From contig NZ_JANBBE010000022.1 of assembly GCF_024648825.1 (NCBI RefSeq), forward strand, positions 1 through 64,000: a stretch of 64,000 bases of DNA, in the 5' to 3' direction. How positions within the stretch are numbered: the first letter of the stretch is position 1; each line of letters begins with the position of its first letter. Made by a program: the position numbers and the translations under genes. This document shows, in pieces, positions 1-8,159 of this stretch. Origin of the DNA: Lentzea californiensis (GTDB lineage: Bacteria > Actinomycetota > Actinomycetes > Mycobacteriales > Pseudonocardiaceae). The notes under the pieces are model-generated. The model had not been told where the DNA came from, did no database searches, and worked only from the letters and a program-made list of their open reading frames with translations.

Positions 1-467
1 AGGCGGGCTGGAAGCGCCCGATGATGGGCAAGACCGGGACGACCGAGGAGTACAAGTCCGCGGCCTACCTGGGAGCCACCCCCGACTACGCCGCCGCCGT
101 CCAGGTGTTCAACGACAGCACCTCGCCCAAGGGCATCTGCATCGGCGGCGGACCGCCGCGACTGTGCCCCGAGGGCAACATCTACGGCGGCACCGTGCCC
201 GCCGCGACCTGGTTCGACACGATGACGAAGGTGCACGCCGACCTGCCGGAGAAACCCCTGCCGCAGGTCGAGGAGCGCTACCTGCGCGGTGACGGCCAGA
301 AGTTCCCGGACGTCGTCGGATCCCCTGCCGCGACGGTGCCCCCTGCGAGGGTGCCCCCTGCGACGGCGCCCCCTGCGACGGTGCCCCCGGCGGAGGCGGC
401 CCCTCCGCAGGCCACGGTGCCGTCGTCTCCCGCTCCCGCACCGTCGTCCCCCTCGCCTCCTCGCTGA
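1..467 (+). CDS. Penicillin-binding protein, C-terminal end (partial)
   Basis: The gene enters from outside the window; only about 155 C-terminal residues are present. The first residues carry the KTG box of the transpeptidase active site (GKTGTT, bases 27-44), followed by DYAAAVQVFND and the YGGTVPAATWFDTM segment typical of class A peptidoglycan transglycosylase/transpeptidases. The tail after about base 310 is a Pro/Ala/Thr-rich run of short repeats with no catalytic motif, a common extracellular extension in actinobacterial enzymes. It would act outside the membrane on lipid II and peptide stems. A strong hairpin follows the stop. Whether the missing part includes a glycosyltransferase domain cannot be seen. 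Confidence 0.85.
   Translation, partial: AGWKRPMMGKTGTTEEYKSAAYLGATPDYAAAVQVFNDSTSPKGICIGGGPPRLCPEGNIYGGTVPAATWFDTMTKVHADLPEKPLPQVEERYLRGDGQKFPDVVGSPAATVPPARVPPATAPPATVPPAEAAPPQATVPSSPAPAPSSPSPPR
321..420 (+). repeat. Pro-rich tandem repeat in PBP tail
   Basis: Imperfect 15-base units (core CCTGCGACGGTGCCC) encode repeated PPA(T/R)(V/A) pentapeptides, ending in a Pro/Ser stretch. This is a low-complexity extracellular tail likely to vary in copy number between strains. Confidence 0.7.
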
Positions 468-485
468 CGCCCGGCCGGCCGGTGG

Positions 486-520
486 AGGTCGCGGAGCCGC
501 GGACAGCGGTTCCGCGACCT
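486..520. terminator. Bidirectional hairpin between PBP and DNA ligase
   Basis: Bases 486-500 pair with 506-520 in a 15-bp stem with one G-U pair and a 5-base loop (GGACA). It lies between the stop codons of two convergent genes and directly abuts the ligase stop. There is no U tract, which is usual for high-GC actinobacterial terminators. Confidence 0.75.
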
Positions 521-1516
521 TCACCGTGACGGGGGAAGTTCCACACTGGACGGATCCCGGTCGGGACGCATGCCGCGCCAGGCCGGATGCCGCAACCGGC
601 CGTCCGGCGTCCACTGCCGGTACTCGACCTCGCCCACCAGTTCCGGCTCGACCCAGCGGGCGTTCCGGGCGTGCTCGCGCGGCACCTCGACGGCGAACGG
701 GCTGGTGGGCCGCTCCAGCCTCTCCAGCTCCCGCTGCAGGTCGGCGAGCACCGTCCGGCTGAAGCCCGTGCCGACGTGGCCGACGTACACCAGGCCGCCC
801 TGGCCGTCGTGGGCGCCGAGGAGGAGCGAGCCGAGCCTGCCCGCGCGGTTGCCCTGCCCCACGCGCCACCCGCCGATCACGACCTCCTGGGTGTACCGGA
901 ACGGCGTTTTCACCCAGGCAGGTGACCGGCGGCCGGACTCGTACCGGGACTTGACGCGCTTCGAGACGATCCCCTCGAACCCGTACTGGCTCGCCACGTG
1001 CAGGACGTCCGCCGGATCGGTGTTCGGGAACGTCGGTGGCACCTGCACCGCGTGGTCGCCGGGCAGGCCCAGCTCGGCGAGCATCGCCCGCCGCGCGTCG
1101 TAGGGCACCGGCAACAGCGACCGCCCGTCCAGGTGCAGCAGGTCGAACACGAAGTAGGCGATGCGCGGCCGGCTCGGGCGCAGCTCGCGCACGCCGGGGG
1201 CGAGCTTGTCGCGTTGCTGGAGCAGCCCGAAGTCCGGCCGTCCTTCCTGGTCCAGCGCCACGATCTCGCCGTCGAGCACGGCGGTCCGGTGGTGCAGCAG
1301 GTCGGGCAGGATGCTCAGCTCGGGGAAGCGCCGCATGAAGTCGAGGTCGTTGCGGCTGATCAGCTGGACGTCGCGGCCCCGGCAGTGCGCGACGCCGCGG
1401 TAGCCGTCCCATTTGAACTCGACGGCCCACCCGTCGTCCTGCGGCGCGCTGCCCGGGGTGGCGAGCATGGGGCGGACGAGGTCGAGCGGCCGGCCCGCTG
1501 GTGCCGTGCTTTCCAC
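521..1516 (-). CDS. ATP-dependent DNA ligase (LigC/LigD-ligase type)
   Basis: A 331-residue stand-alone ligase: nucleotidyltransferase domain, then OB fold. The adenylation motif EFKWDGYRG places the catalytic lysine near residue 35. Later motifs are DGEIVALD, FVFDLLHLDG, FEGIVSKR and WVKTPF, and the OB part has GGWRVGQGNRAGRLGSLLLG. It should seal nicks using ATP, and in this family usually serves repair or end joining. The frame stays open further upstream, but GTG at 1516 has a good GGAGG ribosome site and avoids overlapping the divergent kinase-like gene. No LigD polymerase or nuclease domain is attached and no Ku gene is in view, so a LigC-like backup role is likely but not proven. Confidence 0.88.
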   Translation of the reverse strand: MESTAPAGRPLDLVRPMLATPGSAPQDDGWAVEFKWDGYRGVAHCRGRDVQLISRNDLDFMRRFPELSILPDLLHHRTAVLDGEIVALDQEGRPDFGLLQQRDKLAPGVRELRPSRPRIAYFVFDLLHLDGRSLLPVPYDARRAMLAELGLPGDHAVQVPPTFPNTDPADVLHVASQYGFEGIVSKRVKSRYESGRRSPAWVKTPFRYTQEVVIGGWRVGQGNRAGRLGSLLLGAHDGQGGLVYVGHVGTGFSRTVLADLQRELERLERPTSPFAVEVPREHARNARWVEPELVGEVEYRQWTPDGRLRHPAWRGMRPDRDPSSVELPPSR

Positions 1517-1673
1517 CTGGCAGCCCTCCTCCGTCCGTCCCTGCCAGTCATGGTCAGCGAGAATCGCCGAGGTCGCGACACGGAACCCGCCCGGCTCGCG
1601 TGCAGCGTCCGCACTGTGACGCAGGGTCGCCTCGAACGAGTTTTGATCGCTACGGGCGAGGTACCCCGTCCAG

Positions 1674-2105
1674 GTGATGCCAGCAGAACGGAGCCATGTC
1701 TTGGCCAACGGAGGTCCTGCTGATGCGTGGCTCACGCTGGAACTCGCCGACACCGCGCCCGACACCGGAAAGGTCCGGCGATGGGTCGAGTCGGTCCTCC
1801 CAGGTCTGCACGAGGACGATCTTCTCGATGTGCTGCTGGTGATCACGGAGCTGGTGTCCAACGTGTACGACCACGCCCGCTTCCCTGCGCGCCTCAAGTT
1901 GCGCAAGTCGGCCGACCCCTGTGCCGTCAGCATCGTCACCGAGGACGCTTCGCCGTTGCTGCCCGAGATGCAGCCCTCCTCGCCCGGTTCGGTGCGAGGC
2001 CGCGGTCTGATCATGGTGGACAAGCTGTCCGAACGGTGGGGCGTCGCCCGGCAGGCGATCGGCAAGTGCGTGTGGGCCGTCGTGCCCTGCCCCGCGACGC
2101 CCTGA
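1674..2105 (+). CDS. RsbW-like anti-sigma factor, HATPase_c (first copy)
   Basis: A 143-residue single-domain GHKL ATPase. The N box is ELVSNVYDHA, the ATP-binding Asp lies in EDASP, and the glycine-rich lid is SVRGRGLIMVDKLSERWG. This fold belongs to anti-sigma/serine kinase proteins such as RsbW, which bind sigma factors or phosphorylate STAS antagonists. It converges on the STAS gene with 6 bases between stops and is a paralogue of the HATPase at 4677, so the two flank the RsbQ-RsbP-STAS operon. The start is uncertain: GTG at 1674 followed directly by ATG at 1677. Which sigma factor it binds cannot be told here. Confidence 0.85.
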   Translation: MMPAERSHVLANGGPADAWLTLELADTAPDTGKVRRWVESVLPGLHEDDLLDVLLVITELVSNVYDHARFPARLKLRKSADPCAVSIVTEDASPLLPEMQPSSPGSVRGRGLIMVDKLSERWGVARQAIGKCVWAVVPCPATP

Positions 2106-2111
2106 CCGGGA

Positions 2112-2468
2112 TCAGTGTTCGGCGGCCGGGGCCTGCTGGGCGAGCTCCGCGGTCGGGTGGACGACGAACAGGTCCGTGAGGCCGAGCAGCCCGAACACCT
2201 TGCTCAGGTGGCGTGGCACGGCCGCCAGCGCGATCGACGAGCCGGTCCTACCGGCGTGTGAGCGTGCCGCGATGAGCGCGGCGATTCCGCTGGAGTCGCA
2301 GAACGTCAGACCGGACAGATCGACGACCAGCTGATCACCGTCGCGCAGCGCGAGCTGCTGGATGGCCTCGTGCGCGGCGGGAGCGGTGGCCGAGTCGAGC
2401 TCGCCCGCGAGGGTGAGGACCAGTCCGGTCGGAACGGCCTTGGTCGTGGTGCTGAACCTGGTGCTCAC
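2112..2468 (-). CDS. STAS-domain anti-sigma factor antagonist (RsbV-like)
   Basis: A 118-residue single STAS domain. The segment LTFCDSSGIAALIAA carries the serine normally phosphorylated by an RsbW-type kinase; in the dephosphorylated form such proteins release sigma factors. It is the last gene of an operon that starts with the alpha/beta hydrolase and the PAS-PP2C phosphatase, and its start overlaps the phosphatase stop by 4 bases (ATGA). The obvious inference is that the phosphatase dephosphorylates this protein, and that one of the two flanking HATPase proteins is its kinase. Length and motifs are normal for the family. Confidence 0.9.
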   Translation of the reverse strand: MSTRFSTTTKAVPTGLVLTLAGELDSATAPAAHEAIQQLALRDGDQLVVDLSGLTFCDSSGIAALIAARSHAGRTGSSIALAAVPRHLSKVFGLLGLTDLFVVHPTAELAQQAPAAEH

Positions 2469-3712
2469 GAGTCCCCGCTTCCTGGTAGGGGGATGCTCAG
2501 GGCGAGCAGAGCCGTGTCGTCCTCCACGCCGTCACCGAAGCCGGTGAGCAGCGCGGTCAACGCGGTGATGACCTCGGACGCGCCGGTCGCCGCCGACGCC
2601 GCGAGGAAGTCGAGCAGTTCCTCTTCGCTGTAGCGCTCCCTGCTGGCGCCGACCGGGCGGGCTTCGGTGAGGCCGTCGCTGTAGAGCAGCAGGGTGTCGC
2701 CTGGCCCGAGGTGTGCTGTGACCTCGGTGAACTTCGCGTCGGGGATCGCCCCGACGAGCATTCCGCCCGGAGTGTGCAGGAACTCCGTCACGCCTCCGGC
2801 GCGCACCACGACCGCCGGCGGGTGCCCGCCGCTGACCAGGGTGATGGCGCAGCCCGTGGCATCGGGGACCAGAGAGCCGTAGACGACCGTGCAGAACCGG
2901 GTGTCCCCGCCACGGTACTGCTGGTGCAGCACGGTGTTCAGGTTGTCCAGGACCTTGACCGGTTCGGGGTTGTACACCGCGGCGGAGCGCAGGGTGTAGC
3001 GGGCCAGCGAGGTCACCACGGCCGCCTCGGCGCCTTTCCCGGACACGTCACCGAGGAAGAACCCCCAGCTGTCACCGGTGAGCGGGAAGAGGTCGTAGAA
3101 GTCTCCGCCGACCTCGTCGACCGAGGCCGGGTGGTAGTAGGCGGCCACCTCCATCCCCGGCACCGGCATCAGCGAGGGTGGCAGGAGGGTCCGCTGCAGC
3201 GTCGAGGCGAGCTCCCGCGCCCGGTCGCGCTCGGCCTCGGACACCTGGCGTGCCCGCAACAGCTCGCGTTCGTACGCGCGGCGGTCGCGGGCGTCGAAGA
3301 TCGTGATGCGGATCAGCTGCGCGGCGCCGTCCTCGCCCTTCTTCACCCTCGACGTCACCAGCACCGGCAGCCGCGACCCGTCCGCGGCCTTCAGCTCCAG
3401 CGCGAGGCCACCGGCTTCGCCGTGCATCGTCAGCATCGGCCCGATGTGGGTCTCGTAGTACATCCGGCCGCCCACGGTCAGCAGGTCGGAGAACCGCCGC
3501 CGGCCGACCAGCTCGTCCCGCCCGGCCCCCAGCCAGCCGAGCAGCGTGCCGTTGACCTTGGCGATCGTGCCGTCCATCAGCGTGGACAGGTAGCCGCACG
3601 GAGCGTTCTCGTACAGGTCCTCGGCGCTGTCCTCCAGCAGCGCGGAGAACAGCGCGCCGACACCGTCCTCGTCGCCGCCTCCGCCACCACCGGTGGCGTC
3701 GGCCTCGCACAT
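2465..3712 (-). CDS. PAS-PP2C serine phosphatase (RsbP/SpoIIE type)
   Basis: A 415-residue protein: Gly/Asp-rich N-terminus, PAS domain (about 30-145, ending in ARDRRAYERELLRARQ), a coiled-coil linker, then a SpoIIE-type PP2C domain. Metal-binding motifs are present: GGDFYDLF, GDVSGKGAEAA, LLLYSDGLTEA and EDDTALLAL. PAS-linked PP2C enzymes such as RsbP dephosphorylate STAS antagonists in response to energy status. ATG at 3712 shares a base with the stop of the RsbQ-like hydrolase (TGATG), implying translational coupling. In Bacillus subtilis RsbP needs RsbQ, and the same gene order here supports the same partnership. The PAS ligand is unknown. Confidence 0.9.
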   Translation of the reverse strand: MCEADATGGGGGGDEDGVGALFSALLEDSAEDLYENAPCGYLSTLMDGTIAKVNGTLLGWLGAGRDELVGRRRFSDLLTVGGRMYYETHIGPMLTMHGEAGGLALELKAADGSRLPVLVTSRVKKGEDGAAQLIRITIFDARDRRAYERELLRARQVSEAERDRARELASTLQRTLLPPSLMPVPGMEVAAYYHPASVDEVGGDFYDLFPLTGDSWGFFLGDVSGKGAEAAVVTSLARYTLRSAAVYNPEPVKVLDNLNTVLHQQYRGGDTRFCTVVYGSLVPDATGCAITLVSGGHPPAVVVRAGGVTEFLHTPGGMLVGAIPDAKFTEVTAHLGPGDTLLLYSDGLTEARPVGASRERYSEEELLDFLAASAATGASEVITALTALLTGFGDGVEDDTALLALSIPLPGSGDS

Positions 3713-4521
3713 CACGGCGCACCCACGAACTCGAGGATCGCCGCGGCGGTGGCCTCGGGAGCGCTCAGCTGCGGGCAGTGCCCGGTCGCGTCCAGAGTCA
3801 CCAGCTCGCTGCCGGCGATCTGCTCGTGGACGAACCGGCCGACCTCCTGCGACGCGATGGCGTCCTGTGCGGTCTGGATCACCAGCGTCGGCACCGCGAC
3901 CTTCGGCAGGTCGGCGCGGTTGTCGGAGAGGAACGTCGCCCTGGCGAACACCCTGGCGATCACCGGGTCGGTGCGGCAGAAGCTGTCGGTCAGCTCGCCG
4001 CCGAGCTCGGGACGGTCCGGGTTGCCCATGATCACCGGCGCCATCGTCGCCGACCAGCCGAGGTAGTTGGAGTCGAGCGACTCCAGCAGCTCGTCGATGT
4101 CGTCCCGGCTGAACCCGCCCCGGTAGTCCCCGTCGTCGACGTAGCACGGCGACGGCGTCAGCAGCACCAGCTTCGCGAACCGGTCCGGCTCGCTGTTCGC
4201 CGCCAGCACCGCGATCATCGCCGACACCGAGTGCCCGACCAGCACGACGTCGCGCAGGTCCAGCGCGGAGCAGATCTCCAGCACGTCCTCGGCGTAACCG
4301 TCCAGCGTCGAGTACCGCTCGGCCGACCACGCCGACGCGTCCGACCTGCCCGAGCCGATGTGGTCGAACAGGACCACACGGTACCGCTCGGCCAGCGCCG
4401 GCACGATCAGCCGCCACAGGTTCTGGTCGCACCCGAAACCATGCGCGAGCACCACCGCCGGGCCGTCGGCGCGACCGAGCACGGTCACGTTGTTCCTGGT
4501 CGTCACGTCCACGGCACCCAT
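3712..4521 (-). CDS. RsbQ-like alpha/beta hydrolase
   Basis: A 269-residue alpha/beta hydrolase, the same length as Bacillus RsbQ. Triad elements are visible: Ser in GHSVS, Asp in QTAQDAI and His in TGHCPQ. The oxyanion segment is AHGFGCDQN, characteristic of the RsbQ/KAI2/D14 group of small-ligand receptors rather than general esterases. It precedes and is coupled to the PAS-PP2C phosphatase, so it likely supplies or processes a small molecule sensed by the PAS domain. The longer frame begins at 4554, but ATG at 4521 gives the family length and follows a GGCAGG ribosome-site-like sequence. The native ligand is not known. Confidence 0.85.
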   Translation of the reverse strand: MGAVDVTTRNNVTVLGRADGPAVVLAHGFGCDQNLWRLIVPALAERYRVVLFDHIGSGRSDASAWSAERYSTLDGYAEDVLEICSALDLRDVVLVGHSVSAMIAVLAANSEPDRFAKLVLLTPSPCYVDDGDYRGGFSRDDIDELLESLDSNYLGWSATMAPVIMGNPDRPELGGELTDSFCRTDPVIARVFARATFLSDNRADLPKVAVPTLVIQTAQDAIASQEVGRFVHEQIAGSELVTLDATGHCPQLSAPEATAAAILEFVGAP

Positions 4522-4676
4522 CCTGCCAGTGGTTCGCCCTGGGCAACCTTCCAATCCGGACGCGGCGGGGCACCGGACGGCTCAGCGGTGCCCTGATCGG
4601 GTTCCGCGGTTTGCGACGGTCGTCCAGCGGGTACCGGAGCACTTCGAACGTCTTCACAGAAGAGGACCGGTTCGGC

Positions 4677-5081
4677 ATGGCCGCGAGCGATGAACCTCCC
4701 TCCGCACCGACGCCCCTCTCCCTGGAGCTGCACGAGCACACACCCTCGCTGTCCGCGATGCGCCGCTGGATCTCCGACGCGTTCGGCGACCTGTCCGAAG
4801 ACGTGGTCGAGGACGCGCAGCTGACCGTGACCGAGCTGGTCAGCAACGCCTACGACCACGGTCGGCACCCCCGCCAGCTCCGCCTCCTGCGCATCGAGGC
4901 CTCCCGTTGCCTGCGCATCGAGGTGGACGACGCCTCACCGGACATGCCCACCCTCGGCCGGTCCAGGCTCAGCGACACACGGGGACGCGGCCTGATCATC
5001 GTGAACAAGATCGCCGAGCAGTGGGGCGTCCTGCCGCACTCGGTCGGCAAGACCGTCTGGGCCGAACTCCTCTGCGACTAG
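4677..5081 (+). CDS. RsbW-like anti-sigma factor, HATPase_c (second copy)
   Basis: A 134-residue GHKL ATPase paralogous to the protein at 1674. Motifs: N box ELVSNAYDHG, ATP-binding DDASP, and lid DTRGRGLIIVNKIAEQWG. ATG at 4677 follows an AGAGGA ribosome site at good spacing; the frame extends upstream but without a comparable signal. It is divergent from the RsbQ-RsbP-STAS operon and so sits at its promoter side, while the paralogue sits at its 3' end. It may be the kinase for the STAS protein, the anti-sigma factor, or both. No sigma factor gene lies next to it. Confidence 0.85.
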   Translation: MAASDEPPSAPTPLSLELHEHTPSLSAMRRWISDAFGDLSEDVVEDAQLTVTELVSNAYDHGRHPRQLRLLRIEASRCLRIEVDDASPDMPTLGRSRLSDTRGRGLIIVNKIAEQWGVLPHSVGKTVWAELLCD

Positions 5082-5117
5082 ACCAGGGCGCGGCCGAGGA
5101 TCGGGGCACGCCGCCGA

Positions 5118-5810
5118 TCAGTCCGCCAGCCGGTCGAGGGAGATCCGCCTTTCGAGCACGTCCCGCGAGACCTCCAGCACCGAGCGCCGCTCGGCGAACG
5201 CGTGCGCCCGCAGCCTGGCGAAGGCGTCCTCCAGGCTGATGCGCAGCTTCGCCGCCAGGACACCGGTCGCCATGTGCACGTCCTGATAGGACACTTCCAT
5301 CCGGAGCTTGTCCTCGTCGTCCGCGAGCTCGTTCTCCAGCAACGCGAGCGTCGCCACGTCGGCCAGCAGGGCCGCGTCCGCGAACGCCTCCGCGGACAGC
5401 CCGCCGGGACGGCGCCGGTACAGGTCCAGGGTGCCGAGCCGGATGCCGCCGATCTGCAGGGGGAACGCGAACATCGCGGCGAGGCCCTGCTCCGCGGCCG
5501 CGTCGGCGAAACCGGGCCACCTGCCCTGCTCTGCGCTGACGTCGCGGACCAGCACCGGGCCACCGCCGTTGCAGGCCTCCACCGCGGGACCCTCGCCCAG
5601 CGTGTACTGGAGTTCCTCGATCGACGCCGCCCAGCCGTCGCTGGCACTGACCATCTCCTGCGCCCGCGCGCCGCCGCGGAGCACCAGCGCGGCGGCGTCC
5701 ACTCCCGGCAGGACCTGCACGCACACCGCACACAGCGCCAGAGGCCACTCGGACCCCGCGGTGCGGTCCGCGATCATCCGCTCGAGCCGGTCCCGACGCT
5801 GCCCGTCCAC
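5118..5810 (-). CDS. GAF-ANTAR regulator (HxATGx subtype), copy 1
   Basis: A 230-residue protein with an N-terminal GAF domain (about 20-160, with YTLGEGPAVEA and FAFPLQIGGIRLGTLDLYR) and a C-terminal ANTAR domain of the variant class carrying DVHMATGVLAAKLRISLEDAFARLRAHAF in place of the classical IEQAKG. ANTAR domains bind paired RNA stem-loops and act as antiterminators; the GAF domain probably senses a small ligand. GTG at 5810 follows GAGGGG and gives the usual length, although the frame runs upstream to 6032. It resembles the protein at 9694 more than those at 10454 and 11371. Target RNA unknown. Confidence 0.85.
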   Translation of the reverse strand: MDGQRRDRLERMIADRTAGSEWPLALCAVCVQVLPGVDAAALVLRGGARAQEMVSASDGWAASIEELQYTLGEGPAVEACNGGGPVLVRDVSAEQGRWPGFADAAAEQGLAAMFAFPLQIGGIRLGTLDLYRRRPGGLSAEAFADAALLADVATLALLENELADDEDKLRMEVSYQDVHMATGVLAAKLRISLEDAFARLRAHAFAERRSVLEVSRDVLERRISLDRLAD

Positions 5811-5985
5811 GCTCGGCCCCTCGCACCGGTGCTGTTGTGAAGCACCAGGATACGAACCCCTCGCGACCTCCGCGAACTCCGCGGGCAGGCGGCACCCGCC
5901 ACGAGGCGCCGACCGGTCCATCCACGGTGGCCGGAAGCAGGAGCGGCGCGGGTCCGGACCCTTGTGCGGACAGGCGGATAGCCGG

Positions 5986-6549
5986 CTACTTGGAGGCGTC
6001 GTAGGCGAGGTGCAGCCAGTCCGACGCCGCAACGGCCGACAGGGTGGTCGTGACCAGCCGGGTGGCCTTCGGCGCGAGCACCAGGCCCGCGGTGAGCGCG
6101 CTCGCCACCCACACGCCCGAGCAGAACGGACAGGTCATGAGTTCACCGGCGGCGTGGCGCACGCCGTCACCGCGCACGCTCTCGTTGACCTCGGCGGCAC
6201 CGGCGGGCTGCTCGTAGCGGGTGAACGGCGCCCGCAGCACGCTGGTGATCGAGGACTTGGTGAGCAGCCTGCTCGCCTTGTGGGTGGCCACGGCCAGCAG
6301 CACCGTGTCGCCTGCCGTGAACCGCTCGGGCAGCCGTGTTCCCCTGCGCCGGCCGACGGCCGTGGCGATGCCCGCCAGCGCGCCGAACGTGCACAACGAG
6401 GCCAGGTACCCGAACAGCGGGCGGCGTTCGTCCTCGGCGTAGGCGCCCTGGACGCGGTGGAAGGACTCGGCGATCGACATGGCGAAGGTGTTGCCACCAC
6501 CGGTGCCGTCAAACCCGCGGCCGCCCGGCTTGTGCGGGTCGATCGTCAC
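5986..6549 (-). CDS. DUF1360 family membrane-associated protein
   Basis: A 187-residue protein with hydrophobic segments around LFGYLASLCTFGALAGIATAV, FTAGDTVLLAVATHKASRLLT and GVWVASALTAGLVLA, and the DUF1360 signature ELMTCPFCSGVWV. The family is uncharacterised. GTG at 6549 overlaps the recQ stop in a GTGA arrangement, so it is probably translated by coupling; an internal ATG at 6478-6480 would give 164 residues and starts the more conserved part. Neither start has a clear ribosome site. The linkage to a helicase may only mean co-transcription. Confidence 0.75.
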   Translation of the reverse strand: MTIDPHKPGGRGFDGTGGGNTFAMSIAESFHRVQGAYAEDERRPLFGYLASLCTFGALAGIATAVGRRRGTRLPERFTAGDTVLLAVATHKASRLLTKSSITSVLRAPFTRYEQPAGAAEVNESVRGDGVRHAAGELMTCPFCSGVWVASALTAGLVLAPKATRLVTTTLSAVAASDWLHLAYDASK

Positions 6550-8159
6550 AACGGCACGAGAGCGCCGTTGTCCCGGACCGCGGCGATCGACAGCGTCTTG
6601 TAGCCGACGTCGTCGAACAACACGACGAGCCGGTCCGGTTCGGCGTGCAGGACCGTGCCGCGGCCCCATTCCTCGTGACGCACGACGGTGTTCGCCGGGT
6701 ACCCGGCGGGTTCCCCGGCTTCGGCGGGCAGGCCCTCGTCGCAGGTGTCGCAGTTCCCGCACGGCTCGTCCAGCCGTTCTCCGAAGTACCCGAGCAGGAA
6801 CCGCCTGCGGCACGAGCGCGCCTCCGCGTAACCGTGTGCCACCTCGATCCTGGAGCGGTCCCGCCTCCGCCGCCGCTCGACGTCCTGCTCCACCGCGGCG
6901 ACGGCCTGCGCGGGCGCGGGAGCGTCCGGGACGTACCGGATCCCGTTCTCGGTGGTGCGCACCACCGCGGCGCCCTCCAGGAGGTTCACCAGGTTCGTGA
7001 CCTTGCGGCGGGACAGCCCGAGCTTCTCGGCCAGTTCACCGATCCGGACTCCCGAACGGCTGCGGCGCACGGCCGCGGCGACCTGCCGCACCCCACCGCG
7101 GTCGAGCCTGCCGCCGGTGAGGAACCGGTGCAGGCCTCGGTCTTCCGCCCGGTGGAACAACATCACCTCCGCCGGGGCGCCGTCGCGGCCCGCGCGGCCG
7201 ATCTCCTGGTAGTAGGCGTCCAGCGAGCCCGGCATCGCGGCGTGCGCCACGAACCGCACGTCCGGCTTGTCGATGCCCATTCCGAACGCCGACGTGGCGG
7301 CCACGACGCGGATTCCACCGGACATGAACTCGTCCTGCACCCGGCGCCGGTCGGCCGCCTTCATCCCGGCGTGAAAGGCCGCCGCGGACACACCCCGGCC
7401 GGCCAGATCGGCGGCATACCGGTCAGCGTCCTTGCGCGTGGGCACGTACACCAGGCCGGAACCCTCGCGCTGCACCACCCAGTCGATCACCGCGTCCGTC
7501 CGCGTGGCCTCGTCGGCGCAGAACCGCGCCGCCAGGTGCAGGTTCGGCCGGTCGAAGCCGGCGACGATCACCGCCGGGTCCCGCATGCCCAGGTGCTCGG
7601 CGATGTCGGCCCTGACGGGCCCGCTCGCCGTGGCGGTGAGGGCCAGCACCGGCGGGTGGCCCAGCCGTTCGACCACGTGCCGCAGCCTCAGGTAGTCGGG
7701 CCTGAAGTCGTGGCCCCACGCGGACACGCAATGAGCTTCGTCCACGACGAACAGTGAGGGCTTGGCCCGTTCCAGGCGTTCGAGCGCCTCGTCCTTGGCG
7801 AGCTGTTCGGGAGAGAGGAACAGGTACTCCGCGTCCGCGTCGGTGATGGACCGCCACGAAGCCTCGTTGTCCCGCGCCGGTTGTGCCGAGTTCACCGCGG
7901 CGGCCGGGGGCGCGTCGTTGGCGCGCAGACCGGCCACCTGGTCGCGTTGCAGCGCGATCAACGGCGACACCACCACCGTCGGTCCGTCCAGCAGCATCGC
8001 GGTGACCTGGTAGACGGCGGACTTCCCGGCGCCGGTGGGCATGACGACCACCACGTCCCGTCCCTCCAGCAGGTGCTGCATGCCGGCCAGCTGCTCGGCG
8101 CGCAGCTCGGTCCAGCCGAACGCCTCCGCGGCCGTGCGCCGCAGTTCCGACTCGCTCAC
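6546..8159 (-). CDS. recQ: RecQ-family ATP-dependent DNA helicase
   Basis: A 537-residue SF2 helicase. Seen in order: motif I MPTGAGKSAVYQ, motif II VVDEAHCVSAWGHDFRPDY, motif III LALTATAS, motif V ATSAFGMGIDKPDVRFV and motif VI QEIGRAGRDG. A zinc-binding segment follows (CRRRFLLGYFG...CGNCDTC, four cysteines), preceded by a winged-helix-like stretch (IGELAEKLGLSRRKVTNLV). No HRDC domain is recognisable; the end (VVRHEEWGRGTVLHAEPDRLVVLFDDVG) looks like a small beta domain of the sort seen in short actinobacterial RecQ proteins. It should unwind DNA 3' to 5' in recombination and repair. The stop overlaps the DUF1360 start. Confidence 0.92.
   Translation of the reverse strand: MSESELRRTAAEAFGWTELRAEQLAGMQHLLEGRDVVVVMPTGAGKSAVYQVTAMLLDGPTVVVSPLIALQRDQVAGLRANDAPPAAAVNSAQPARDNEASWRSITDADAEYLFLSPEQLAKDEALERLERAKPSLFVVDEAHCVSAWGHDFRPDYLRLRHVVERLGHPPVLALTATASGPVRADIAEHLGMRDPAVIVAGFDRPNLHLAARFCADEATRTDAVIDWVVQREGSGLVYVPTRKDADRYAADLAGRGVSAAAFHAGMKAADRRRVQDEFMSGGIRVVAATSAFGMGIDKPDVRFVAHAAMPGSLDAYYQEIGRAGRDGAPAEVMLFHRAEDRGLHRFLTGGRLDRGGVRQVAAAVRRSRSGVRIGELAEKLGLSRRKVTNLVNLLEGAAVVRTTENGIRYVPDAPAPAQAVAAVEQDVERRRRRDRSRIEVAHGYAEARSCRRRFLLGYFGERLDEPCGNCDTCDEGLPAEAGEPAGYPANTVVRHEEWGRGTVLHAEPDRLVVLFDDVGYKTLSIAAVRDNGALVPL

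Noticed and set aside
2711..4066. Long plus-strand open frame opposite the PP2C phosphatase
   Set aside because: No domain, biased composition (Gly/Arg/His-rich); it is the complement-phase shadow of the phosphatase and hydrolase genes.
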